From NCBI GenBank assembly GCA_945872355.1, contig CAMBZU010000011.1, forward strand, positions 1 to 57,543: DNA of 57,543 nucleotides. Reading direction: 5' to 3'. The stretch's first letter is position 1; every line of letters begins with the position of its first letter. Made by a program: the position numbers and the translations under genes. A model generated the notes under the pieces. It saw only the letters and a program-made list of their open reading frames with translations. It did no database searches and had not been told where the DNA came from. This document shows positions 36,974 to 46,276 of this stretch, in pieces. Origin of the DNA: Chitinophaga pinensis. Its GTDB lineage: Bacteria; Bacteroidota; Bacteroidia; UBA4408.

Positions 36974-38437
36974 ATGAAACTACTAAGCGATATCATATAC
37001 AAGGCAGGCATCGAAGAGGTGCTGGGTGTTACACATGTAGCAGTTGATAGCATCTGTTTTGATTCGCGCAAAGTGCAAAAGTTAAGTTTATTTGTTGCAG
37101 TAAAAGGCGTGAGCAGCGATGGTCATACATTTATTGACAAAGCGATAGAAGATGGAGCAGTTGCAATTATTTGCAGCGAATTGCCCAAAGTAATTAATGA
37201 GTACATTACTTATGTTAAGGTTAAAGATACAAGTTATGCCTTAGGAATTATTGCAAATAATTTTTACGATAATCCTTCTTCAAAACTTAAATTGGTAGGC
37301 GTTACAGGTACAAATGGTAAAACTACCACTGTAACATTACTGTATCATTTATTTAAATTTTTAGGTTATAAAACAGGTTTAATATCAACTGTAAAAAATT
37401 ATATTGATACTGTTGAATACCATGCCACACATACCACTCCTGATGCTGTGCAATTGAATGAGTTGTTGTATAAGATGGTAGAAAGTGGCGTGTCATTTTG
37501 TTTTATGGAAGTGAGTTCGCATAGTGTGGTACAACATAGAATAACAGGGTTGAATTTTGCTGGTGCTGCATTCTCAAATATAACGCATGATCATTTAGAT
37601 TATCATGGCACTTTTGATCATTACTTAGCAGCTAAAAAAGGATTTTTTGATCAGTTGAGCGCGCAAGCTTTTGCCATTTCTAATAGAGATGATAGGCATT
37701 ACGCAGTGATGTTGCAAAATACAAAAGCCATTAAAAAAACATGTTCTATTAATCAACAAGCTGATTTTAAGGCTAAGATAATAGAGAATCATTTTGCAGG
37801 ATTGCAATTACAGCTTGACGGCACCGAAGTTTGGACCAAACTTATTGGAAGTTTTAATGCTTACAATATCCTTATGGTGTATGCTATTGCTATCATGTTA
37901 AAACAAGATAGGACAAATGTTTTAACTGCAATAAGTAGTTTAAATCCGGTTGATGGACGTTTTCAATTTATAAGATCGGCCAATGCCATTACAGGAATAG
38001 TTGACTATGCGCATACACCAGATGCATTAGTGAATGTACTTAAAACGATACAAGACATAAGAACTGGCAATGAAACAATTATAACAGTTGTTGGATGTGG
38101 AGGAGATAGAGATGCAGCCAAGCGCCCATTGATGGCAGAAATAGCTTGTAAAATGAGCAATAGAGTAATACTTACTTCCGACAATCCAAGAAGTGAAGAT
38201 GCAGAAGAAATTATCAATCAAATGATGAAAGGAGTTGATCCTGTAGCTAAGAAAAAAGTATTATGCATTACTGATAGAAGGCAGGCAATAAAAACTGCTT
38301 GTGCCTTAGCCAATGCCAATGATATTGTATTAATAGCAGGCAAAGGGCACGAAAAATATCAAGAAATAAAAGGGGTAAAATATCCTTTTGATGATATGCA
38401 AGAATTAAGTGAACAGTTGCAAACAGAAAAAATATAA
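36974..38437 (+). CDS. murE: UDP-MurNAc-L-Ala-D-Glu:meso-diaminopimelate ligase
   Basis: Adds the third residue of the stem peptide. The N-terminal domain has FDSRKVQ, the ATP loop is GVTGTNGKTTT, and the C-terminal domain contains TSDNPRSEDAEEI. The DNPR sequence is the mark of ligases that use meso-diaminopimelate rather than lysine, so the cell wall is predicted to be A1-gamma type. I chose ATG 36974, one base after the ftsI stop, over an upstream TTG that lies within ftsI. Confidence 0.97.
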   Translation: MKLLSDIIYKAGIEEVLGVTHVAVDSICFDSRKVQKLSLFVAVKGVSSDGHTFIDKAIEDGAVAIICSELPKVINEYITYVKVKDTSYALGIIANNFYDNPSSKLKLVGVTGTNGKTTTVTLLYHLFKFLGYKTGLISTVKNYIDTVEYHATHTTPDAVQLNELLYKMVESGVSFCFMEVSSHSVVQHRITGLNFAGAAFSNITHDHLDYHGTFDHYLAAKKGFFDQLSAQAFAISNRDDRHYAVMLQNTKAIKKTCSINQQADFKAKIIENHFAGLQLQLDGTEVWTKLIGSFNAYNILMVYAIAIMLKQDRTNVLTAISSLNPVDGRFQFIRSANAITGIVDYAHTPDALVNVLKTIQDIRTGNETIITVVGCGGDRDAAKRPLMAEIACKMSNRVILTSDNPRSEDAEEIINQMMKGVDPVAKKKVLCITDRRQAIKTACALANANDIVLIAGKGHEKYQEIKGVKYPFDDMQELSEQLQTEKI

Positions 38438-38462
38438 AAACCAATAAAGAATAGAAGAATAT

Positions 38463-39728
38463 ATGCTGTATTACTTATTCGATTTTCTTGATAAACGCTT
38501 TGATTTCCCTGGTGCAGGGGTGTTTCAATACATCTCCTTTAGAGCATCTATGGCAATTATTACCTCACTTGTAATTTCAATGGTTTTTGGAAAGCGTATC
38601 ATCAATTATTTACGCAAGAAACAAGTTGGTGAAACAGTGCGCGACTTAGGACTTGAAGGTCAAATTCAAAAGCAAGGTACACCAACAATGGGTGGTTTAA
38701 TTATACTAGGTGCAATTTTAGTACCTACGCTATTGTTTGCTAAGTTAGATAACATCTATATTTTGTTAATGATTTGCTCAACCATTTGGCTTGGTTTAAT
38801 TGGTTTTTTAGATGACTATATTAAAGTATTTAAAAAAGATAAGCAAGGTTTAAAAGGAACATTTAAAGTTATAGGACAAGTAGGTTTAGGAATTATTGTA
38901 GGCAGTGTTTTGTATTTCAATAACAATGTTGTAATTAAAGAAAAAGTAAGAAATAGCAAAGAAGTAATTATTGACGGTCATGTGTTTGAAAATAGCGTTG
39001 ACTCTAAAAATTTGCCGCAGTATTCTGCACAGCACAAATCAACCATTACCACCATTCCATTTATCAAAGACAATGAATTTGATTATGCTTCTGTACTTAA
39101 ATTTTTAGGCGATAATTATAGAGATTGGGCTTGGTTGATTTTTATTCCAATGGTTATTTTAATTATCACAGCGGTGTCAAATGGTGCAAACATGACCGAT
39201 GGTTTAGATGGATTGGCAACAGGCACATCGGCCATCATTGGTGCTACTTTGGGTGTTTTTGCTTATGTGTCGGGTAACACTGTTTTTGCAAACTATTTAA
39301 ATATTATGTACATCCCTAATTCAGGTGAGTTGGTAATTTATATAGGTGCATTTGTTGGTGCTTGTGTTGGCTTTATGTGGTATAATTCATACCCAGCTCA
39401 AGTATTTATGGGAGATACTGGAAGTTTAGCATTGGGAGGAATTATAGCTGTATTTGCTTTGGCCATTCGTAAAGAGCTTTTAATACCAATTCTATGCGGC
39501 ATTTTTCTGGTAGAAAATTTATCAGTAATGATGCAAGTAGGTTATTTTAAATATCAAAAAAGCAGGAAAGGGATTGAATTTGCAAGGGCCAATAGGCTTT
39601 TTAAGATGGCACCACTTCATCATCATTATCAAAAAAGTGGATTTCATGAAGCAAAAATTGTAACGCGTTTTTGGATTGTTGGTGTCATGCTGGCTATCCT
39701 AACTTTTGTGACCTTAAAACTAAGATAA
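38463..39728 (+). CDS. mraY: Phospho-MurNAc-pentapeptide translocase MraY
   Basis: Inner-membrane enzyme making lipid I from UDP-MurNAc-pentapeptide and undecaprenyl phosphate. About ten membrane segments are present. Signature stretches are [50 protein letters not shown] and the His cluster [14 protein letters not shown]. At 421 residues it is longer than E. coli MraY (360) because of an extra loop of about 60 residues ([11 protein letters not shown]...TITTIPF), which is common in Bacteroidota. Confidence 0.97.
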   Translation: MLYYLFDFLDKRFDFPGAGVFQYISFRASMAIITSLVISMVFGKRIINYLRKKQVGETVRDLGLEGQIQKQGTPTMGGLIILGAILVPTLLFAKLDNIYILLMICSTIWLGLIGFLDDYIKVFKKDKQGLKGTFKVIGQVGLGIIVGSVLYFNNNVVIKEKVRNSKEVIIDGHVFENSVDSKNLPQYSAQHKSTITTIPFIKDNEFDYASVLKFLGDNYRDWAWLIFIPMVILIITAVSNGANMTDGLDGLATGTSAIIGATLGVFAYVSGNTVFANYLNIMYIPNSGELVIYIGAFVGACVGFMWYNSYPAQVFMGDTGSLALGGIIAVFALAIRKELLIPILCGIFLVENLSVMMQVGYFKYQKSRKGIEFARANRLFKMAPLHHHYQKSGFHEAKIVTRFWIVGVMLAILTFVTLKLR

Positions 39729-39735
39729 TACAACC

Positions 39736-41079
39736 ATGAACAAACATCTAAAAATAGCAATTTTGGGCGCTGGCGAAAGTGGCGTAGGAAGTGCTGTGCT
39801 TGCTACCAAGCAAGGATATGATGTATTGTTAAGTGATAAAGGAAGCATTAAAGAAAAATATAAAAATGTATTGCTTCAATACAATATAAAATTTGAAGAA
39901 AATACGCATGATGAGGCATGGATTTTAACTGCGAATGAAGTTATTAAAAGTCCAGGTATTTCTGATCAAGCACCTTTGATTTTAAAACTACAAGCGCAAG
40001 GCACACCAATTATTTCGGAGATTGAATTTGCTGCCAGGTACACCAACGCCACCCTCATAGGAATTACAGGTACAAACGGAAAAACAACAACAACTTTACT
40101 TACCTATCACATACTAACAAAGGCAGGTTTAAATGTTGGTTTGGCTGGTAACATAGGTAAAAGTTTTGCATTGCAAGTAGCTGAAAATAATTTCGATTAC
40201 TATGTGCTTGAGCTTAGCAGTTTCCAATTAGACGGCATGTATAAAGTGCGCTTAAACATTGCTGTTTTATTAAATATTACACCCGATCATTTAGATAGAT
40301 ATAATTATGAATTGCAAAATTATGTTGATTCAAAATTTAGAATAATACAAAATCAAACCGCTGCCGATTACTTCATCTATTGTTATGATGATGCATTGTT
40401 GATGCCGCAGTTTGTGAAATTTAATACAGCAGCAAAATTACTTCCTTTTAGCCTTGCAGAAAGCTTTGCAGAAGGCGCCTATATCGAAAACGAAAATTTA
40501 ATTATAAACCAAAATCATAATATATTCTCTATGTCAATCCACGACTTAGCCCTACAAGGCAAACACAATCAGTACAATTCAATGGCAGCAGGCTTATCTG
40601 CAAGAGTGTTAGAAGTTCGCAAAGAAATTATTCGAGAAAGCCTCGAAGACTTTGTAAACGTTGAACACCGTTTAGAGTTTGTTGCCAAGGTGCATGGCAT
40701 TGAATTTATTAACGACTCAAAAGCAACAAATGTAAACTCTACTTGGTATGCTTTAGAGAGCATGAACAATCCAGTTGTTTGGATCGTTGGTGGACAAGAC
40801 AAGGGTAATGATTATAGCATGCTCATGAACTTGGTGAAAGATAAAGTTAAAGCAATTGTTTGTTTGGGTAAGGATAATTCAAAAATTCATAAAGCTTTTA
40901 AAGGGAGCATTGCACTTATTGAAGATGCATCTAGCGCCGAAGAAGCTGTAAAAAAAGCATATCGTTTAGGTAAAAAAGGCGATATCGTTTTATTATCGCC
41001 AGCTTGTGCAAGTTTTGATTTGTTTGAGAATTATGAAGATCGCGGGCATCAATTCAAACAAGCGGTTAGGTCACTTTAA
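39736..41079 (+). CDS. murD: UDP-MurNAc-L-alanine:D-glutamate ligase
   Basis: Adds D-glutamate to the stem peptide. N-terminal Rossmann-like domain (ILGAGESGVGSAV), ATP loop GITGTNGKTTTT, central ELSSFQLDG and NITPDHLDRY. The C-terminal domain carries EHRLEFV, FINDSKATNVNST, VGGQDKGNDY and LLSPACASFDLFENYEDRG. All known catalytic motifs are intact, so this is the working MurD. A second copy of its C-terminal domain follows 30 bases downstream as a separate gene. Confidence 0.97.
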   Translation: MNKHLKIAILGAGESGVGSAVLATKQGYDVLLSDKGSIKEKYKNVLLQYNIKFEENTHDEAWILTANEVIKSPGISDQAPLILKLQAQGTPIISEIEFAARYTNATLIGITGTNGKTTTTLLTYHILTKAGLNVGLAGNIGKSFALQVAENNFDYYVLELSSFQLDGMYKVRLNIAVLLNITPDHLDRYNYELQNYVDSKFRIIQNQTAADYFIYCYDDALLMPQFVKFNTAAKLLPFSLAESFAEGAYIENENLIINQNHNIFSMSIHDLALQGKHNQYNSMAAGLSARVLEVRKEIIRESLEDFVNVEHRLEFVAKVHGIEFINDSKATNVNSTWYALESMNNPVVWIVGGQDKGNDYSMLMNLVKDKVKAIVCLGKDNSKIHKAFKGSIALIEDASSAEEAVKKAYRLGKKGDIVLLSPACASFDLFENYEDRGHQFKQAVRSL

Positions 41080-41109
41080 TTACATTCTCAATTACAACAA
41101 TTACAAAAA

Positions 41110-41682
41110 ATGGAAAAGTCACAAAGCAGTAGTAAAAGTGCCATGAAGGTAACTTCAATGGATAGGTTAATTAAAATTAGAAAAGATTTTATTAAGCAAA
41201 GATTAAACTTGTTGCAGAGTGAAGAGCATAATTTTGAAACTGTAAATGTGATTAATGGTGTAACGTACATCAATAATTCAGCTTCTACTGATGTGGACAG
41301 TACTTGGCTGGCTATGGATAGAATAGAAAATAATATTATTTGGATTGTTGGTGGTGTTGATAGAGGAAATGATTACACCATGCTTAAGGATTTGGTAAAT
41401 GATAAAGTACTTCATATTGTTTGTTTAGGCACCTACATCACTAAAATATTTAAAGCTTTTAGTCAGAGTAGCCAGCATGTTATTATTAATGCATCAAGCG
41501 CAGATGAAGCTGTTCATCATGCCTCACTGTTAGCAAAAGAAGGCGATACTGTATTGTTATCACCAGCTTGTGCCAGTTATGATTTATTTGAAAATGTGGA
41601 GGACAGGGGGCAGCAATTTAAACGTGCTGTTAATGATTTAGTAAATGGAGAGCTCCATTTGAGATATCCAGCAAAGCAATAA
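41110..41682 (+). CDS. Stand-alone MurD C-terminal-domain paralogue, probably non-catalytic
   Basis: 190 residues that align with the last third of the neighbouring MurD, roughly half identical, with no Rossmann or ATPase domain. Kept: VGG.D.GNDY, VCLG and LLSPACASYDLFENVEDRG. Changed: FINDSKATN is YINNSASTD (Lys to Ala), GGQDKGNDY is GGVDRGNDY (Lys to Arg) and EHRLE is EHNFE. The two lysines correspond, as I recall, to E. coli Lys319 and Lys348, which contact substrate. A basic N-terminal stretch of about 40 residues is new. The frame is clean and in operon spacing between murD and ftsW, which argues for a retained role such as binding UDP-MurNAc-peptides or MurD itself; that role is inference. 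Confidence 0.85.
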   Translation: MEKSQSSSKSAMKVTSMDRLIKIRKDFIKQRLNLLQSEEHNFETVNVINGVTYINNSASTDVDSTWLAMDRIENNIIWIVGGVDRGNDYTMLKDLVNDKVLHIVCLGTYITKIFKAFSQSSQHVIINASSADEAVHHASLLAKEGDTVLLSPACASYDLFENVEDRGQQFKRAVNDLVNGELHLRYPAKQ

Positions 41683-41699
41683 TTTTTTAGGTAAATTTA

Positions 41700-42878
41700 A
41701 TGAGCAGTTTCACAAATATCAAATTAAAAGGCGATATGGTAGTATGGGCAGTAGTGCTTATATTATCCATCATATCCTTATTGGTAGTATACAGCTCTAC
41801 AGGAACTTTGGCTTATAAATTTCAATCGGGCAACACCGAATATTATTTGTTTAAACATGGTTTTATATTAATGTTTGGTTTGTTTTTAATGTATGCCACG
41901 CACAAAATAAAATACACTTATTTTTCGGGGATATCATTAATTGCAATATTCTTAGCTATTCCATTATTGATGCTAACTTTAATGAAAGGAAGTAATTTAA
42001 ATGAGGCAAGCCGTTGGTTAGCATTGCCAGGAACTTCCTTAACATTTCAAACATCAGATTTTGCTAAGCTGGCACTTATCATGTATGTTTCTAGAGTATT
42101 GTCGCAGAAGCAAGATAAAATAGATAGTTTAAAAGATGCTTTTTTGCCTGTTGTAATACCAGTAGTTATTGTTTGTGCTTTGATTTTACCCGCCAATTTT
42201 TCTACTGCAGCAGTGTTATTTACAACCTGTTTTGTAATGATGTTTATTGGGCGTATTCATTATAAACATTTGCTTACCTTAGTAGGATTGGGCATTGTGG
42301 CTATTTTAATTATTTTAAGTGTGGGTAAATTTGCGCCTAAAGTGTTCCCGCGCTTTGGCACCTGGATGAAAAGGATTGAAAATTTTATTAGCAATGACAA
42401 AGATAACAAAGGCAATTTTCAGGTAGAACAATCAAAAATAGCCATTGCAACTGGCGGCCCGTTGGGAAAAGGTCCGGGTAAAAGTTCTCAAAGAAATTTT
42501 TTACCACATCCTTATTCTGATTTTATATATGCAATTATTATAGAAGAATATGGCCTGGCCTTTGGATTGTTGATTGTGCTGCTTTATTTAATTCTATTGT
42601 TTAGAGGAACGCGAATAGCAACACAAAGTTCGCGCATGTTTGGCTCCTTGCTTGCTTTTGGTTGTGCCTTTAGTTTGGTGTTTCAGGCTATGATTAATAT
42701 GGCGGTGGCAACCAATTTATTTCCAGTTACTGGGCAGCCATTGCCCATGCTAAGTATGGGAGGAACTTCAATCTGGTTTACAAGTATTGGTGTTGGTATT
42801 ATATTAAGTGTGAGTGCTGGTGAAACTGAAAAAGATAAGTTAGATACAAATTTAGAAGAGGAGGTGGCCATTGCTTAA
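41700..42878 (+). CDS. ftsW: SEDS-family septal glycosyltransferase FtsW
   Basis: Polymerises lipid II at the septum together with FtsI. About ten membrane helices. SEDS signatures include VYSSTGTLAY, an Arg-Trp motif EASRWLALPG, QVEQSKIAIATGGPLGKGPGKSSQRNFLPHPYSDFIYAII-type central loop (42419-42540, with the conserved Pro-His-Pro and Asp) and a late TGQPLPMLSMGGTS. At 392 residues it is full length. Its last eight bases overlap the TTG start of murG. Confidence 0.96.
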   Translation: MSSFTNIKLKGDMVVWAVVLILSIISLLVVYSSTGTLAYKFQSGNTEYYLFKHGFILMFGLFLMYATHKIKYTYFSGISLIAIFLAIPLLMLTLMKGSNLNEASRWLALPGTSLTFQTSDFAKLALIMYVSRVLSQKQDKIDSLKDAFLPVVIPVVIVCALILPANFSTAAVLFTTCFVMMFIGRIHYKHLLTLVGLGIVAILIILSVGKFAPKVFPRFGTWMKRIENFISNDKDNKGNFQVEQSKIAIATGGPLGKGPGKSSQRNFLPHPYSDFIYAIIIEEYGLAFGLLIVLLYLILLFRGTRIATQSSRMFGSLLAFGCAFSLVFQAMINMAVATNLFPVTGQPLPMLSMGGTSIWFTSIGVGIILSVSAGETEKDKLDTNLEEEVAIA

Positions 42879-43974
42879 AGTAATTATTAGCGGAGGAGGA
42901 ACAGGCGGACATATATTTCCGGCCATTGCCATTGCAAATGCATTAAAGGCGAAGTATAATCAAGTTGAAATATTATTTGTAGGCGCTATTGGCAAAATGG
43001 AAATGGAAAAAGTACCCGCTGCAGGCTATAAAATTGAAGGCTTAAATATTACAGGAATACAAAGAAAAATTTCAATTGGCAATTTAGCTTTTCCGTTTCG
43101 TTTGCTAAAGAGTATATGGCGTTCACGACAAATAATAAAATCCTTTAAGCCTAATGTAGTAGTTGGTGTAGGCGGTTTTGCGAGTGGCCCATTACTTTAT
43201 GCTGCTTCAAAATTAAATATACCTGCTTTAATCCAAGAGCAAAATTCATATCCAGGAATTACCAATAAATTATTAGCAAAAAGAGTTCAAGTAATTTGTG
43301 TTGCTTACGATCATATGGATACATTTTTTCCAAAAGAAAAGATTAAATTAACTGGTAATCCTGTTAGAAATGACATATTAAATTTAAGTGGTAAAAGAGA
43401 GCGGGCATTGGCCTATTTTAATTTGAAAGAAGGTTATCAAACTTTGTTTGTAACAGGCGGTAGTTTAGGCTCAAGAACAATCAATGAAAGTATTCTTAAA
43501 AACATTGAAAGTTTTGCAGCGCAAAATATTCAATTGATTTGGCAAACAGGTAAAGCCTTTATAGGAACAGCTCAAGATGCTGTTGCAAAACATGCTGATA
43601 AAGGAATATATGCTTTTGATTTTGTTACTAAAATGGATTATGCTTATGCTGTAGCAGATTTAGTAGTGTCGAGAGCTGGGGCAAGTTCAGTTTCAGAATT
43701 AAGTTTAGTAAACAAAGCCGCTATTTTGATTCCATATCCTTTGGCGGCTGAAGATCATCAAACAAAAAATGCAATGGCATTGGTAAATTACAATGCAGCT
43801 GTTTTACTTAAAGATGAAGATGCAAAAGAAAAGCTAGGCGATATAGTATTGGATTTGATGAACAATGAAGAAAAGAGACACAAATTAGAGCATAATATTA
43901 TGCGTTTAGCAATAAAAGATTCGGCAGAAGTAATTGCTGCAGAGGTTTATAGATTAGCAACAGCAGATAAATAA
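42871..43974 (+). CDS. murG: UDP-GlcNAc:lipid I GlcNAc-transferase MurG
   Basis: Makes lipid II on the inner face of the membrane. N-terminal GGGTGGHIFPA, mid-protein GVGGFASGP and QEQNSYPGITN, and C-terminal FVTGGSLGSRTIN, SRAGASSVSEL and PLAAEDHQTKNA are the family's donor and acceptor motifs. TTG is used as start because the glycine-rich loop begins eight residues later and the upstream bases lie in ftsW. Length 367 is normal. Confidence 0.96.
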   Translation: MLKVIISGGGTGGHIFPAIAIANALKAKYNQVEILFVGAIGKMEMEKVPAAGYKIEGLNITGIQRKISIGNLAFPFRLLKSIWRSRQIIKSFKPNVVVGVGGFASGPLLYAASKLNIPALIQEQNSYPGITNKLLAKRVQVICVAYDHMDTFFPKEKIKLTGNPVRNDILNLSGKRERALAYFNLKEGYQTLFVTGGSLGSRTINESILKNIESFAAQNIQLIWQTGKAFIGTAQDAVAKHADKGIYAFDFVTKMDYAYAVADLVVSRAGASSVSELSLVNKAAILIPYPLAAEDHQTKNAMALVNYNAAVLLKDEDAKEKLGDIVLDLMNNEEKRHKLEHNIMRLAIKDSAEVIAAEVYRLATADK

Positions 43975-43980
43975 TTAAAG

Positions 43981-45423
43981 GTGATTAATAATATTAAACA
44001 GGCATATTTTATTGGTATTGGTGGTATTGGCATGAGTGCTATTGCGCGCTATTTTAATGCCATTGGAATAACTGTTTTTGGTTATGATAAAACACCTTCT
44101 TTGCTTACCGATGCATTAATTAAAGAAGGAATAAAAATTCATTTTGAAGATAATATTAACTTGGTAGAGGAATCCTTTTTAGCGATTGATAGGAGTGAGG
44201 TGTTAATCGTTATTACGCCTGCTGTTCCTAAAGCACATAAGGAATTGAATTATTTTCAACAAAACGAATATGTGATAAAAAAACGTGCTGAGGTATTAGG
44301 AATGATTACCGCTAGTACCTATACATTAGCAGTTGCTGGAACTCACGGTAAAACAACTACAAGCACAATTCTTACACATATTTTAAAATCATCGGGCTAT
44401 GATGTAACTGCATTTTTAGGTGGTATTGCTAAAAATTACAACTCTAATTTCATAGCTGGAAATAATATACATGATGATGAAAACAAACCTTATCATGTAA
44501 CATTGAAAACGGATGTTTTATCACCAACTGTAGTGGAGGCAGATGAATATGATCGTTCGTTTTTAACCTTGCATCCTAATGTGGCAATTGTAACTTCAGT
44601 GGATGCCGATCATTTAGATATTTATGGCGACGACACTCAGCTTAAAGAATCGTTCAAGTTGTTTACATCACAAATTAAATCGAGTGGTGCATTAATTACT
44701 AAGTTAGGTTTGAATTATAAATTAGCGCAAGCCCACGATGTGAAAGTTTATCATTATGCTTTAGAAGAGCGTGCCGATTTTTTTGCTGGCAATATAAAAA
44801 TTGAAGACGGAAAATATAAGTTTGACTTTATCAGTTGCATCGAAAATATCAATGATATTTGTTTGGGATTGCCCGGTTTGCATAATGTGGAGAACACAGT
44901 AGCTGCAATTGCAGCAACACAAATAATGGGTGTGTTGCCCATTGATATAAAAAAAGCACTCAAAAGTTTTTCAGGTGTAAACAGGCGTTTCGATTATCGC
45001 ATCAATCGTAATGATTTTGTTTATATTGATGATTATGCCCATCATCCAGAAGAAATAAGAGCTTGTGTAAATTCTATTAAACAATTATATCCAAACAAGA
45101 AAATAACAGGTATTTTTCAGCCGCATCTTTATAGCCGAACAAGAGATTTTGCAGCAGGCTTTTCAAGTAGCTTGTCAATTTTAGATGAAGTAATTTTGAT
45201 GGATATTTATCCAGCCAGAGAATTGCCAATAGCTGGTGTAAGTGCCAGCATGCTACTGCACAATATTACTTGTAAGCAGAAGCAAATTCTTAATACAACC
45301 GAAATATTAAATTACTTAAAAGAAAAGCAACCAGAAGTTCTTGTAACGCTTGGTGCTGGAGATATTGATCAATTGGTTGCGCCTATCGAAAAACTGTTTA
45401 ACCAAGCAAATATCAATGAATAA
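43981..45423 (+). CDS. murC: UDP-MurNAc:L-alanine ligase MurC
   Basis: Adds the first stem-peptide residue. N-terminal FIGIGGIGMSAIARYF, ATP loop VAGTHGKTTTST, VVEADEYDRSF, VTSVDADHLDIY, and a C-terminal DDYAHHPEEIRA with FQPHLYSRT. The start codon is GTG, six bases after the murG stop. An insertion of about 20 residues follows GGIAKNY, as in other Bacteroidota. The last eight bases overlap ftsQ. Confidence 0.96.
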   Translation: MINNIKQAYFIGIGGIGMSAIARYFNAIGITVFGYDKTPSLLTDALIKEGIKIHFEDNINLVEESFLAIDRSEVLIVITPAVPKAHKELNYFQQNEYVIKKRAEVLGMITASTYTLAVAGTHGKTTTSTILTHILKSSGYDVTAFLGGIAKNYNSNFIAGNNIHDDENKPYHVTLKTDVLSPTVVEADEYDRSFLTLHPNVAIVTSVDADHLDIYGDDTQLKESFKLFTSQIKSSGALITKLGLNYKLAQAHDVKVYHYALEERADFFAGNIKIEDGKYKFDFISCIENINDICLGLPGLHNVENTVAAIAATQIMGVLPIDIKKALKSFSGVNRRFDYRINRNDFVYIDDYAHHPEEIRACVNSIKQLYPNKKITGIFQPHLYSRTRDFAAGFSSSLSILDEVILMDIYPARELPIAGVSASMLLHNITCKQKQILNTTEILNYLKEKQPEVLVTLGAGDIDQLVAPIEKLFNQANINE

Positions 45424-46258
45424 AAAACTTCAAAAAATATTGGTACTTGCTGCTTGGTCATTGGCAGTTATTGGCGTGCTAACTATTTTAGGTTTTGCAA
45501 ATAATACATTAGATGAAAAAGCTTGTTCAGAAGTGGATGTAAATATTAATAACATTGATGCGCATGATTTTATAAAGAATGATGATGTTTTTGAGATGTT
45601 AAAAGAGAAGAACAAAAAGTTAAAGGGTGAAGCCATGCACAAGATTGACTTAGCATCAATGGAGAAAATGTTTAATGCAAATTCATTTATTGCGAATGCA
45701 GAAGTTTACAAAACTATTAATGGCGTGGTAAAAATCAATATTACGACAAAGCGTCCTATTGCACGCATTATTAATTCAAGCGGAGAAAGTTTTTATTTGG
45801 ATGAAGATGGATTTATGATGCGTTGGAGTGATCGTTACACGGCTAATTTGCCTGTATTTAATGGCAATATTTATGAAAGTTATGATGTGTGTTACAACAT
45901 CAATTACAGTAAAACAGATATTAACGATAGTGTGTTGATAAAAAACAACTTATTTGGCATTTATCGCCTTGCTAAATACTTGGATTCGAGCGAATTTTGG
46001 AAAGCGCAAATTGAGCAAGTATATGTTGGCGAAGATGTTGAATTAGTGCCATTGGCAGGTAGCCATATCATTGTATTAGGCAACTTTCAGGACATTGATG
46101 AAAAGTTGAATAAGCTTTTTATTTTTTATAAGTATGGATTGAATAAAGTTGGTTGGAACATTTATGAAACAATTAATTTGAAATATAAAAATCAAATTGT
46201 TTGCAGTAAAATTAAAACTGTGCCTAGCACTAGAAGTCAAGTTTCAAATAAAAAGTAA
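45416..46258 (+). CDS. ftsQ: Cell division protein FtsQ-like
   Basis: Bitopic divisome protein. A short cytoplasmic part, one membrane helix (ILVLAAWSLAVIGVLTILGFA), then a POTRA-like periplasmic domain and a beta domain. Sequence similarity to enterobacterial FtsQ is low, so the call rests on topology and on position between murC and ftsA. ATG 45416 was chosen: it overlaps the murC stop by eight bases and directly precedes the membrane helix, whereas earlier starts lie deep within murC. Confidence 0.85.
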   Translation: MNKKLQKILVLAAWSLAVIGVLTILGFANNTLDEKACSEVDVNINNIDAHDFIKNDDVFEMLKEKNKKLKGEAMHKIDLASMEKMFNANSFIANAEVYKTINGVVKINITTKRPIARIINSSGESFYLDEDGFMMRWSDRYTANLPVFNGNIYESYDVCYNINYSKTDINDSVLIKNNLFGIYRLAKYLDSSEFWKAQIEQVYVGEDVELVPLAGSHIIVLGNFQDIDEKLNKLFIFYKYGLNKVGWNIYETINLKYKNQIVCSKIKTVPSTRSQVSNKK

Positions 46259-46276
46259 AAAGCAATATCAAGCAAA

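Noticed and set aside
41110..41682. Frameshifted end of murD
   Set aside because: murD upstream is complete with its own C-terminal domain and stop codon; this is a second, diverged copy with its own start.
45350..45415. Longer N-terminus for ftsQ
   Set aside because: These codons lie within the conserved end of murC and lack resemblance to FtsQ; the ATG at 45416 fits overlap and topology.
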